Below, one piece after another: positions 8,254 through 15,881 of a DNA stretch of 34,277 nt. Position numbers and translations under genes: made by a program. The notes below the pieces were generated by a model. That model did no database searches, had not been told where the DNA came from, and saw nothing but the letters and a program-made list of their open reading frames with translations. The DNA comes from Candidatus Binatus sp. (GTDB lineage Bacteria; Desulfobacterota; Binatia; Binatales; Binataceae): NCBI RefSeq assembly GCF_036567905.1, contig NZ_DATCTO010000071.1, positions 1 through 34,277 of the forward strand, read 5' to 3'. Each line of letters starts with the position of its first letter. The stretch's first letter is position 1.

Positions 8254-9425
8254 GTTACATGACCGACGAGCGGCGAATGATTCAGCAGGCGGCGCGCGAC
8301 TTCGCGATGAACGAAGTTCTGCCGCTGGCGAACAAGCTCGATCCCGAGCAGGGCGACATCCCGATGTCGTTGCGCGACAAGCTCGCCGAGATGGGCTACT
8401 TCGGAATCGTGATTCCGGAGGCGTACGGCGGACTTGGCCTGGGCGCGTTCGAGTACGTGCTGATCACCGAAGAACTCGCGCGCGCATGGATGAGCGTCGC
8501 CAGCATAATCGCGCGCGGCAACGGACTCGGCGGCGGTTTCACCGCCGAGCAAAGGCAAGAATATCTGCCGCGGATGGCGCGCGGAGAATTCCTCGGCGCG
8601 GCTGCGCTGTCGGAGGCGGAGGCGGGCTCCGATCTCGCCAACGTCTCGTGCAAAGCGACCCGCGACGGCGACGGCTGGATGCTCAACGGCAGCAAGATGT
8701 GGTGCACGTTTGCCGACGGCGCGGATTTCATCTCGGTGTTGGCGCGCACCAAGCCACCGTCCGATCCACACCGCCGCCACGAGGGCATCAGCCAATTCCT
8801 GGTCCTCAAGGAGCGCGACAAGTTTCCGCCGGGGCTGACCGGCTCGCCGATTCGCAAGATCGGTTACTTCGGCTGGAAGACGTGGGAGCTGCACTTCGAC
8901 AACTTCAAGCTGCCTGCCGACGCATTGCTCGGCCGCGAGCGCGAAGGCCGCGGCGAGGGCAAGGGATTCTACGGCGCGGTCAGCGGACTCGAGGTGGCCC
9001 GGGTGCATACTGCGGCGCGCGCGATCGGGCTTGCACGCGGCGGGCTCGAAGACTCATTGGCATACGCGCAGACGCGGGTCCAATTCGGGCAGCCGATCGG
9101 AGAATTCCAGGCGATTCGGTTCAAGCTGGCCGAGATGGCGACCGAAATCGAAGCCGCGCGCCAGTTGACCTACTTTGTCGCCACCGAAATTGACGGCAGG
9201 CGGCGATGCGACAAGGAGGCTTCGATGGCGAAGCTGTTCGCCTCCGAAATGTCCGAGCGCGTCACCAGCCAGGCGATTCAGATTCACGGCGGCTACGGAT
9301 ACACCAAGGACTTTCCGCTCGAGCGCTACTGGCGCGACGCGCGTCTGACCAAAATTTTCGAGGGCACTTCCGAAATCCAGCTGCGGATTATCTCCGACCG
9401 CCTGCTGCCGAGGGTAAAGAAGTGA
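8250..9425 (+). CDS. Acyl-CoA dehydrogenase, operon gene 2
   Basis: A 391-residue FAD-dependent acyl-CoA dehydrogenase, full length for the family. Signatures: ALSEAEAGSDLANVSCKA and LNGSKMWCTFA in the middle beta domain, QIHGGYGYTKDFPLERYWRD in the C-terminal helical domain, and IFEGTSEIQ, where E371 sits at the catalytic base position of medium-chain dehydrogenases. It would oxidise a saturated acyl-CoA to the 2-enoyl-CoA and pass electrons to ETF. The GTG start at 8250 overlaps the previous stop as GTGA, with GAGGAG at 8237-8242 upstream; an ATG three codons later is the alternative. Substrate length and branching are not readable, but the neighbouring CoA-transferase and CitE-type lyase suggest a short branched or dicarboxylic acyl-CoA. 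Confidence 0.93.
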   Translation: MSYMTDERRMIQQAARDFAMNEVLPLANKLDPEQGDIPMSLRDKLAEMGYFGIVIPEAYGGLGLGAFEYVLITEELARAWMSVASIIARGNGLGGGFTAEQRQEYLPRMARGEFLGAAALSEAEAGSDLANVSCKATRDGDGWMLNGSKMWCTFADGADFISVLARTKPPSDPHRRHEGISQFLVLKERDKFPPGLTGSPIRKIGYFGWKTWELHFDNFKLPADALLGREREGRGEGKGFYGAVSGLEVARVHTAARAIGLARGGLEDSLAYAQTRVQFGQPIGEFQAIRFKLAEMATEIEAARQLTYFVATEIDGRRRCDKEASMAKLFASEMSERVTSQAIQIHGGYGYTKDFPLERYWRDARLTKIFEGTSEIQLRIISDRLLPRVKK

Positions 9426-9907
9426 GTGCATCGATCTCGAAGCTGACCGGCGCCGGCAATTACTTCGAAGACTTCGAAGTCGGCGCGAAATTGCGTCACG
9501 CACGCGGCACCACCGTCGGCGAGATCGAAAATCAGATGCTCACCAAGCTCGTGCTGAACACCGCCGACAGCCACTACAACGAGCATCGCATGAAGGCGAC
9601 GCAATTCGGCCAGCGGCTGGTCTTCGGGCTGGTGACCGGCTCGGTGTGCATCGGGCTGGCGACGCAGGACACGGGCGAAAATGCGCTGGCCGAACTCGGC
9701 TTGACGGGAATCAGGTTCACCTCGCCGGTCTTTCACGGCGACACGCTGTACGCCTATAGCGAGGTTCTTGAAAAACGCGATGCCGATCGCGCCGACGCCG
9801 GCATCGTCCGCTTCAAGCATTGGGGGACCAAGCATGACGGGACGATCGTCTTCGAAGGCGAGCGCACGGTCCTGATCAAGCGCCGCTCCCACTGGGGCAA
9901 TCGTTGA
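9422..9907 (+). CDS. MaoC-like hydratase/dehydratase, operon gene 3
   Basis: A 161-residue MaoC/hot-dog protein distinct from operon gene 1. The helix-entry motif NTADSHYNEHRM carries the Asp/His pair of MaoC hydratases. It is followed by LVFGLVTGSVCIGLA and the later RFTSPVFHGDTLYAYSEV signature. The pattern recalls mesaconyl-CoA and related branched enoyl-CoA hydratases, but assignment to that subgroup is inference. The GTG at 9422 overlaps the dehydrogenase stop (GTGA), which implies translational coupling; a second GTG lies at 9426. Its own stop overlaps the next start (TTGA). Likely product: a 3-hydroxyacyl-CoA that the downstream CitE-type lyase can cleave. Confidence 0.85.
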   Translation: MSASISKLTGAGNYFEDFEVGAKLRHARGTTVGEIENQMLTKLVLNTADSHYNEHRMKATQFGQRLVFGLVTGSVCIGLATQDTGENALAELGLTGIRFTSPVFHGDTLYAYSEVLEKRDADRADAGIVRFKHWGTKHDGTIVFEGERTVLIKRRSHWGNR

Positions 9908-11103
9908 ACGCGCGCACCGGGCCGCTCTCGGATGTTCGCATCCTCGATCTGACGCAGGCGCTGGCCGGTCCGTACTGCACGATGCTGCTGGCCGACCTTG
10001 GCGCCGACGTTATCAAGGTCGAGCCGCCCGGCGGCGACATGAGCAGAAGCATCGGGCCGCATCCCGCCGATCGAAAGGGCTGCGACTACGGCGGATATTT
10101 CGCCAGCGTCAATCGCAACAAGCGCAGCATCGTGCTCGACGTCAAGAGCGACGCCGGCCGCGATGCGTTTTTCAAGCTCGCGAAGACCGCCGACGCGGTC
10201 GTCGAGAATGCGAAGACCGGAGTGATGGATCGCGCGGGAATCGGTTACGAGCGGCTGCGCGAAATTAATTCTGCGCTGGTCTATGCCGCGATTCGCGGCT
10301 TCGGAGATCCGCGGACCGGCCGGAGCCCGTATGCGGATTGGCCCGCGTTCGACATCGTTGCGCAGAGCATGGGCGGGTTGGTCGCCGTCACGGGTCCGCA
10401 AGGCAGCGCCGGTTACAAGGTCGGTCCCGCGGTCGGCGATATCTATCCCGGCACTTTGGCTGCGCTTGGAGTGGTGTCTGCCATTCATGCAGCGCGCCGG
10501 ACCGGGCAGGGACAATTTCTCGACGTGGCGATGTACGACGCGATTCTCGCCCTGTGCGAAATGGTCGTTTACAGCTACTCGGGCGGCGGCCTCGTCCGGG
10601 AACCGGGCGGCAACGGGACCCCGGTGCTGTGTCCATTCGATATTTTTCCCACCCGCGACGGCGCCATCGCTATCGCAGCGCCCGGCGAAAATCATTGGAA
10701 GATGCTGTGCGATGCGATCGGCCGGCCCGAGCTCGCCACCGACGCCCGCACCCGCGACGGCAGGCGGCGAGTCGCGAATGCCGATTTCGTGCGCGGCCTG
10801 GTCGCGGACTGGACCAAAGCGCATAGCACGCGCGAAATCGTAGCCGCGATTGGCGGCAAGGTGCCGGTTGGTCCGGTCAACACCGCCAAAAATATTTTCG
10901 AGGATCCGCATCCCAGGGCGCGCGGCATGCTGGTCGAGGTCGAGCAGCCGGGCGACAATCCTCCGCTGGTGCTTGCGGGATGTCCGATCAAGCTGACGGG
11001 CACGCCGTCGGGGATTTACGCGCGCGCGCCGCGCCTGGGCGAAAATACCGAACAGATACTCGCCGAGGCGGGAATATCAATCGCGCACAAGGAGCAATCA
11101 TGA
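9904..11103 (+). CDS. CaiB/BaiF class III CoA-transferase, operon gene 4
   Basis: A 399-residue family III CoA-transferase, the usual length. The N-terminal signature LDLTQALAGPYCTMLLADLG with GADVIKVEPPGGD is diagnostic. GDIYPG places D179 at the position of the catalytic Asp that forms the aspartyl-CoA anhydride. It would activate a free acid by transferring CoA from a donor such as succinyl-CoA. The start is TTG at 9904, overlapping the preceding stop as TTGA; the signature begins shortly after, so little N-terminal room exists for another start. It is probably the activation step for the acid processed by the dehydrogenase and hydratases. Donor and acceptor are unknown. Confidence 0.92.
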   Translation: MNARTGPLSDVRILDLTQALAGPYCTMLLADLGADVIKVEPPGGDMSRSIGPHPADRKGCDYGGYFASVNRNKRSIVLDVKSDAGRDAFFKLAKTADAVVENAKTGVMDRAGIGYERLREINSALVYAAIRGFGDPRTGRSPYADWPAFDIVAQSMGGLVAVTGPQGSAGYKVGPAVGDIYPGTLAALGVVSAIHAARRTGQGQFLDVAMYDAILALCEMVVYSYSGGGLVREPGGNGTPVLCPFDIFPTRDGAIAIAAPGENHWKMLCDAIGRPELATDARTRDGRRRVANADFVRGLVADWTKAHSTREIVAAIGGKVPVGPVNTAKNIFEDPHPRARGMLVEVEQPGDNPPLVLAGCPIKLTGTPSGIYARAPRLGENTEQILAEAGISIAHKEQS

Positions 11104-12008
11104 CGCTTCGACTAAGACGTTCCGAACTTTCGACGCCGGCTTCGAGTCCGAAGATGATCGAGAAGGCGATGGGGACCGCGGCCGACATGGTTTTCCTCGA
11201 TCTTGAAGATGCGGTCGCGCCGGCGCAGAAGGAAGCGGCGCGCAAGAACGCCGTCGAGGCGCTGCGCAATCTCGATTGGGGCAAAAAGATTCGCGCCGTG
11301 CGCGTCAACGGCGCCGACACGCACTGGGCGCACGGCGATGTGATCGAAGTTGTCGAGGGCGCGGGCGACAAGCTCGACGTCATAATCGTGCCCAAGCCGA
11401 AGGCGCCGCGCGACATCTGGTTCTTCGACACGCTGCTGACGCAGCTCGAGGCGAAACTCCATCTCAAGAACAAGATCGGCCTCGAGGCGCTGATCGAAGA
11501 AAGCGCGGCGCTCGCCCGCGTCGAGGAAATTGCCGCATCGTCGCCGCGGCTCGAGGCTCTCATCCTCGGCTTCGGCGATCTTTCGGCGAGCCAGGGCATG
11601 CGCTTTGGGGTCGCGGCCGATCCGGCAAATCGATATCCCGGCGATATTTGGCATCATGCGCGCGTCCGCATGATCACCGCGTGCCGCGCCAACGGCATCG
11701 ACGCAATCGACGGACCCTTTGCCAACTTCAGGGATCCGGAAGGCTATCGGCGCGAGGCGACCTGGGCGGCGACGCTCGGCGCCGTCGGCAAGTGGGCGAT
11801 ACACCCGAGTCAGATCGAACTCGCCAACGACGTATTCGCGCCGACGCCGCACGAAATCGAAACCGCGCGCAAAATGTCCGAGGCCTACCAGGCTGCCACC
11901 CGCGAAGGCGCGGGCGCTGCAGGCGCGGGCGGGATGCTGATTGACGCGGTCGCGGTGCGAATCTTCGAAGGCGTGCTGGAGCGCGCTCGCCTGACCGGTC
12001 GCGCTTAA
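11100..12008 (+). CDS. HpcH/HpaI-family CoA-ester lyase (CitE/malyl-CoA lyase-like), operon gene 5
   Basis: A 302-residue TIM-barrel lyase. Likely key residues are R68 (AVRVNG), E133 (EALIEES) and D160 ([10 protein letters not shown]), the Arg plus two acidic magnesium ligands of this family. [11 protein letters not shown] and [10 protein letters not shown] are further signatures. The GDLSASQG form resembles malyl-CoA/beta-methylmalyl-CoA and citramalyl-CoA lyases more than the citrate lyase beta subunit, and no citrate lyase alpha or gamma gene is present. Expected reaction: aldol cleavage of a 3-hydroxyacyl-CoA to acetyl-CoA or propionyl-CoA plus a 2-oxoacid. AAGGAG at 11089-11094 and an ATGA overlap fix the start. 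It shares a TTAA with the convergent gene, so both stop codons lie in the same four bases. Confidence 0.88.
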   Translation: MTLRLRRSELSTPASSPKMIEKAMGTAADMVFLDLEDAVAPAQKEAARKNAVEALRNLDWGKKIRAVRVNGADTHWAHGDVIEVVEGAGDKLDVIIVPKPKAPRDIWFFDTLLTQLEAKLHLKNKIGLEALIEESAALARVEEIAASSPRLEALILGFGDLSASQGMRFGVAADPANRYPGDIWHHARVRMITACRANGIDAIDGPFANFRDPEGYRREATWAATLGAVGKWAIHPSQIELANDVFAPTPHEIETARKMSEAYQAATREGAGAAGAGGMLIDAVAVRIFEGVLERARLTGRA

Positions 12009-13174
12009 GGCTCGCGCCGCGCCGCGCTGGACTTGGCTATCGCGCCGCAATTGCGCAGTCGCTCCAAATCCGAGTCGGCAAAGCCCCAATCGCGCAGCGC
12101 TTCCTCGGTATGCTCGCCCGGCGTTGCCGGCGGGCGCTGAATCGCGCTCGGCGTCCGGCTGAATCGGGGCGCCGGCCCCGGTTGCGTCACTCCCCCTTGC
12201 TCGACGAAAGTTCCGCGATGGCGGTTGTGCGGATGGCGCGGCGCTTCATCCATGCTGAGCACCGGCGCGAAACAAACGTCGCTGCCCTCCATGATATTGC
12301 ACCATTCGTCGCGCGTCTTGGTGCGGAACACGGTCTTCAGCCGCTCCTTCATCGCGGGCCACGACCTGCGATCGTTTTGATGCGGCAGTTCCTCGCCCTT
12401 GAGGCCCGACAGCCGGAGCAATTCCTCGTAGAACTTTGCTTCGATCGATCCGATCGCGACGTGCTTGCCGTCGCTCGTTTCGTAAACCTCGTAATAATGA
12501 GCGCCCGTGTCGAGGATGTTGTCGCCACGCTCGTTGTTCCATATCCCCGAGCCGTGCATACCGTAAATCAAGGTCATCAATGACGCCGCTCCATCCACCA
12601 TCGCGGCATCCACCACCTGGCCCTTGCCGGACTTCTGCGCCTCGAGCAGTCCCGCGACTACTCCCAACGCCAGGTAAAGCGCGCCGCCCCCGAAATCGCC
12701 AACCAGGTTCAGCGGCGGAACCGGAGCCTCGCCCTTGCGCCCGATGCTGTGCAGCGCGCCGGACAGCGCGATGTAGTTGATGTCGTGACCGGCCGCATGC
12801 GCCAGCGGCCCTTCCTGTCCCCATCCGGTCATCCGTCCGTAGACGACGCGCGGATTGCGCGCCAGACAATGGTCGGGACCCAGGCCGAGGCGCTCGGTTA
12901 CGCCGGGACGGAAGCCTTCGATCAATGCGTCCGCCTTCTCGACCAGCCGCAACACGGCCTCTATCGCTTCGGGCCGCTTGAGATCGAACGCCACCGAGCG
13001 CCGGCCGCGATTGAGCAGGCTGTATTTTGCTTCCGCCGCGATGCCCAAACCCGTGTCCGCCGCGCGATCGATACGTAGCACGTCGGCGCCCATGTCCGAG
13101 AGCAGCATTGCACACATTGGTCCGGGACCAATCCCGGCCAGTTCGATGACGCGATAGTCTGACAACACTCCCAT
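12005..13174 (-). CDS. Alpha-methylacyl-CoA racemase homologue (CaiB/BaiF family)
   Basis: A 389-residue member of the CaiB/BaiF family in the racemase branch. The pair used by the Mycobacterium racemase (His126, Asp156) is matched by H130 in AGHDINY and D160 in LVGDFGGGA, with the same 30-residue spacing. This argues for epimerisation of 2-methylacyl-CoA thioesters rather than CoA transfer. Such an enzyme lets stereospecific acyl-CoA dehydrogenases degrade branched chains. The start at 13174 is chosen because GGTGAG precedes the ATG; upstream codons to 13225 lack a ribosome site and family similarity. The glutathione S-transferase lies 119 nt upstream on the same strand, so co-transcription is possible. 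It converges on the CoA-ester operon, which may process related substrates. Confidence 0.88.
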   Translation of the reverse strand: MGVLSDYRVIELAGIGPGPMCAMLLSDMGADVLRIDRAADTGLGIAAEAKYSLLNRGRRSVAFDLKRPEAIEAVLRLVEKADALIEGFRPGVTERLGLGPDHCLARNPRVVYGRMTGWGQEGPLAHAAGHDINYIALSGALHSIGRKGEAPVPPLNLVGDFGGGALYLALGVVAGLLEAQKSGKGQVVDAAMVDGAASLMTLIYGMHGSGIWNNERGDNILDTGAHYYEVYETSDGKHVAIGSIEAKFYEELLRLSGLKGEELPHQNDRRSWPAMKERLKTVFRTKTRDEWCNIMEGSDVCFAPVLSMDEAPRHPHNRHRGTFVEQGGVTQPGPAPRFSRTPSAIQRPPATPGEHTEEALRDWGFADSDLERLRNCGAIAKSSAARREP

Positions 13175-13293
13175 GATTCTCACCACATAGTCGGCGCGAT
13201 TAAGTCGGCGCGATTTGACGCACAAGCTTAACCCAAGCCGCGCGCCGGCCCACTGCTCGATACTCCACTGTCAAGGCGGCTCGCGGCTTTCGA

Positions 13294-13899
13294 TTACTTC
13301 AGCCCGCGAACCTTCTTATTGGCTTCCCGCCCAAGGCATTTTTGCAACCACGCCTGTACGTTCGGAGTCGATGACATGTCGAGCTTCATCATCGGCACCC
13401 AGCTCATGACCGCGGCCACGTTCAAGTCCGCAATCGTAAAGTTCTTGCCGAGCAGATATTCCCTGCCCTTGAGCGAACTCTCGAGCACGTTCAGCGGCGC
13501 CTTCAAAGCTTCGATGGCAGCCAGCGCGGCTTTTTCGTCACGCTGCTCGGGGGGATGCATTACTCGATTGCGCAAAAGGGTGATGAGATGCGGCTCGACC
13601 TCGGTCATCGCCCAGAAGCTCCACTTGTAGATGTCGGCGCGCGCGGCGGGCTCCGGCGGCCACAGCGAATTCTTCCCGTACTTTTCGGCCAGGTAGAGAT
13701 TGATCGCCATCGATTCCCAAATCACCACGCCGTCGTCTTCAAGCACCGGCACGTGCCCGTTGGGATTGCGTTTGAGATTCTCGGCCGACTTGGCTTCGGT
13801 CGTCGCAATCGGAAGATGCTCGTATTTGACGCCGAGCTCTTCGAGAGCCCACAAGGACCGGGCGCTGCGCGATCGCGAAGTTCCGTAAAGTTTTGTCAC
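13294..13899 (-). CDS. Glutathione S-transferase family protein
   Basis: A 201-residue cytosolic GST. The N-terminal thioredoxin-like domain (about 1-80) contains TSRSRSARSLWALEELG, the cis-Pro segment NPNGHVPVLEDDG, and the glutathione-binding WESMAINLYLA. The C-terminal all-helical domain includes LLGKNFTIADLNVAAV, the conserved N-capping/hydrophobic staple region. A Ser near residues 8-10 could be the catalytic hydroxyl, as in beta or nu-like classes; this is inference. The start is GTG at 13899 with GGAGGA about 5 nt upstream. It is probably involved in detoxification or thiol conjugation in the cytoplasm. Its substrate is unknown, and it is divergent from the Fur-controlled operon. Confidence 0.9.
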   Translation of the reverse strand: MTKLYGTSRSRSARSLWALEELGVKYEHLPIATTEAKSAENLKRNPNGHVPVLEDDGVVIWESMAINLYLAEKYGKNSLWPPEPAARADIYKWSFWAMTEVEPHLITLLRNRVMHPPEQRDEKAALAAIEALKAPLNVLESSLKGREYLLGKNFTIADLNVAAVMSWVPMMKLDMSSTPNVQAWLQKCLGREANKKVRGLK

Positions 13900-14004
13900 T
13901 TTGCTTCCTCCAATGATCGCATCTTACTACCAGCGATCGGGCTTCGTTCAAGCGCGCAAAACTCGGCTCGGGGGGCCAGCCACTGTCGAGCAGAGCGGCC
14001 GGGC

Positions 14005-14034
14005 TTGACGCAGGGGGAAGGTTTCAGCTAAGTT
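14005..14034 (+). promoter_or_regulatory. Candidate sigma70 promoter of the Fur-box operon
   Basis: TTGACG at 14005-14010 is a near-consensus -35. About 18 nt downstream, TAAGTT (14029-14034) is a weak -10. The Fur-like palindrome at 14037-14057 begins right after it, so bound repressor would cover the transcription start. Confidence 0.45.
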
Positions 14035-14036
14035 GG

Positions 14037-14057
14037 AATTGAAAATCATTCTCAATT
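14037..14057. promoter_or_regulatory. Fur box
   Basis: AATTGAAAAT-C-ATTCTCAATT is a 10-1-10 palindrome with a single mismatched pair. Its core TGAAAAT-C-ATTCTCA fits the 7-1-7 Fur recognition pattern (TGATAATnATTATCA). It lies 20 nt before the ATG of the cupredoxin gene and immediately after the likely -10. It implies iron-dependent repression of the following three genes. Confidence 0.8.
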
Positions 14058-14077
14058 TCATTTAGGGGCCGGTTTCC

Positions 14078-14425
14078 ATGTCCACGCTCTTCAAATTCCT
14101 GATCGCTGGTCTTTTCGTCTTAGCCGCAGCCGCAACAGCGCCTGCCGCCGCGGGAGCCCAAGAGGGCGTCGCCGAGATCCGCTTTGACAACCACCATTTC
14201 GCACCTCAGACGCTCACTGTGCCCGCCGGCCAGCCACTCATGATCAAGGTCGTGAATTCAAGCAAAGAGACAATCGAGTTCGAGAGCTTTCAGCTCAACC
14301 GCGAGGTCGCGATGACGCCTGGCGAAACAATCACGGTTCATCTGCCCGCGCTTAGCCCAGGAAGCTACGACTTCTACGACGATTTCCACCAGGACGTTCG
14401 CCAGGGAAGCCTCATCGCGAAGTGA
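14078..14425 (+). CDS. Periplasmic EfeO-type cupredoxin-domain protein, Fur-box operon gene 1
   Basis: A 115-residue secreted protein. A signal peptide covers about residues 1-27 (cleavage near AGA-QE). The remainder is a small beta-sandwich: IRFDNHHFAPQTLTVPAGQPL, then ETIEFESFQLNREV, and SPGSYDFYDDFHQD with its characteristic late DDFH. This closely matches the cupredoxin module found in EfeO and beside FTR1-type iron permeases. The mature protein has no Cys, so a type 1 copper site is excluded; FESF and DDFH residues may instead bind iron or copper by a different set. The Fur box directly upstream supports an iron-uptake role. No FTR1/EfeU permease is present in the window, which is unusual for this module. 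Confidence 0.82.
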   Translation: MSTLFKFLIAGLFVLAAAATAPAAAGAQEGVAEIRFDNHHFAPQTLTVPAGQPLMIKVVNSSKETIEFESFQLNREVAMTPGETITVHLPALSPGSYDFYDDFHQDVRQGSLIAK

Positions 14426-14449
14426 CAAAGATCGAAGGCAGTATGCGCG

Positions 14450-14914
14450 ATGAGGCTTGGGAATGTCGCAACCATTGCACTGCTTGGAATCGCTGGAACT
14501 CTTTTGCTCGCCCAGTTTGTTCCAGTTCAACGCTCCAACCCGCCGGCGACAGGCGATGTTTCCGCTCCGCCCAGAATCGAGGCGACGTTGAGACGCGCCT
14601 GCTACGACTGCCACTCCAACGAGACGCGATGGCCCTGGTACAGCCGCGTCGCTCCGATCTCGTGGCTGGACGTGCACGAGGTGGAACTGGGTCGCAAGCA
14701 AATCAACTTCTCCGAGTGGGGCGAATACTACCCAGCCACGCGAAAACGAAAGCTTCAATGGACGGACAGGGCGCTGCGCGAGCAGAAGATGCCGCCGTGG
14801 TCCTACCGCATTGTTCATCCGGAGGTCCGCTTGACCGACGAAGACCGCGCCGCACTGGAACGATGGATCGATTGGGAAATTACCCATCCATCACCGGATT
14901 CACGGAATAAGTGA
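14450..14914 (+). CDS. Haem-binding-domain c-type cytochrome-like protein, Fur-box operon gene 2
   Basis: A 154-residue protein with an N-terminal membrane anchor or uncleaved signal (about 5-25) and one haem-c attachment motif, CYDCH (C51, C54, H55), in the context CYDCHSNETRWPWYS. This context is diagnostic of the haem-binding domain family PF14376. M114 in MPPWSY is a plausible sixth ligand. It acts in the periplasm, membrane tethered, probably in electron transfer or haem/iron sensing; the exact role of the family is unclear. It lies 24 nt after the cupredoxin gene and 9 nt before the next gene, so the three probably share the Fur-regulated transcript. In that setting it may reduce or oxidise iron handled by the cupredoxin (inference). 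Confidence 0.85.
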   Translation: MRLGNVATIALLGIAGTLLLAQFVPVQRSNPPATGDVSAPPRIEATLRRACYDCHSNETRWPWYSRVAPISWLDVHEVELGRKQINFSEWGEYYPATRKRKLQWTDRALREQKMPPWSYRIVHPEVRLTDEDRAALERWIDWEITHPSPDSRNK

Positions 14915-14923
14915 GAAATTAAC

Positions 14924-15775
14924 GTGAGAAAACATCTGCCTTCAGCTTTGGCTGGTTTATTTCTGGCGCTCGGCACGCTCCTGTGTGCGCACCGGGCCGC
15001 CGCGCAGGTCGACCCGTGGGAGTTCGAAGTTTACCCGTATGCCACGGAGAGCCGCGGCACCATTGAATTGGAAACCGACAACGCGGTCGTGGCCAACGGC
15101 CACAGTCAGGGCGGTGAAGGCACTGCGGCTGGAACCTTTCGCAGTCAAGCAATGTGGTACAACCAGTACGAATTAACCTACGGACTCACCGACCGAATCG
15201 AAGTCGCCGCGTATCTCCTGATGGCTTCACCCGACGGCCACGGCTATCGGTACGCCGGCTCCGAATATCGCTTGCGCGGCCGACTCTTCGACCCGGACGT
15301 GCTACCGGTAGATCTGGGCTGGTATGCCGAGCTCGAATGGCACCAGACGCCGCAGTTCGACGATGCCGATGTCGAGCTTGAGCTGCGCCCGATCATCGAA
15401 AAGGACCTCGGGCGATTTTCGCTCACGGCGAACCCGATCTTCGAGAAGGTCCTGGCCGGGGTGGGCAAGAAACAAGGCTTCGAATTCGGCTACTCGACTG
15501 GCGCTTACTACCGATGGATGCGCTATCTGTCGCCCGGCGTCGAGTTCTATGGCGGCGCCGGTGTGATCGACGACACCGAGCCGCTCAGCCAGCAGCAGCA
15601 TTACATCTTTCCAGTGCTATGGGGCGAGCTGCCTCATGGAATCGAATATAACTTCGGCCCCGGGTTCGGCCTGACGCGCGGCTCCGACCACGTGATCATG
15701 AAGTTCAACGTAGAGCTGGAGCGGTTCGTCGGCGCAATCTTCGGCCAGTCGTCCGACTCGGGCTGGTTCTTCTAG
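14924..15775 (+). CDS. Predicted outer-membrane beta-barrel protein, Fur-box operon gene 3
   Basis: A 283-residue exported protein. The signal peptide ends near RAAA-QVD (about 27). The mature chain has alternating amphipathic strands rich in Tyr and Gly, and the last residue is Phe, as in proteins recognised by the Bam machinery. Segments such as WYNQYELTYGLTDRIEVAAY and GAYYRWMRYLSPGVEFYGG look like antiparallel barrel strands. No TonB box, plug domain or named family is recognised. Start is GTG at 14924, 9 nt after the previous stop, so it belongs to the Fur-box operon. A role in metal or haem passage or in surface electron transfer is inference from context only. Confidence 0.7.
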   Translation: MRKHLPSALAGLFLALGTLLCAHRAAAQVDPWEFEVYPYATESRGTIELETDNAVVANGHSQGGEGTAAGTFRSQAMWYNQYELTYGLTDRIEVAAYLLMASPDGHGYRYAGSEYRLRGRLFDPDVLPVDLGWYAELEWHQTPQFDDADVELELRPIIEKDLGRFSLTANPIFEKVLAGVGKKQGFEFGYSTGAYYRWMRYLSPGVEFYGGAGVIDDTEPLSQQQHYIFPVLWGELPHGIEYNFGPGFGLTRGSDHVIMKFNVELERFVGAIFGQSSDSGWFF

Positions 15776-15822
15776 CAGGCGCGACGGGGAGGGCGCAGAT
15801 ACCCCGCTCGGCGCCCGCCTGC
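15775..15822. terminator. Long imperfect hairpin between convergent genes
   Basis: GCAGGCG at 15775-15781 pairs with CGCCTGC at 15816-15822, and an inner CGGGG/CCCCG stem lies between. It starts at the last base of the outer-membrane protein stop codon. There is no T run, so it is only a possible bidirectional terminator. Confidence 0.4.
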
Positions 15823-15881
15823 AATCGATGGGAGCGAAGCCGCTTCTCGGTTTTCTCCGGGAGGCGATTCGACAGCATCGT

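Noticed and set aside
9904..11103. Formyl-CoA transferase (frc) naming for the CaiB/BaiF protein
   Set aside because: No oxalyl-CoA decarboxylase is nearby and the operon context points to longer or branched acids; family-level naming is all that can be supported.
14078..14425. Type 1 blue copper protein (azurin/plastocyanin-like)
   Set aside because: The mature protein has no cysteine, which the type 1 copper site requires; it matches the EfeO-type module instead.
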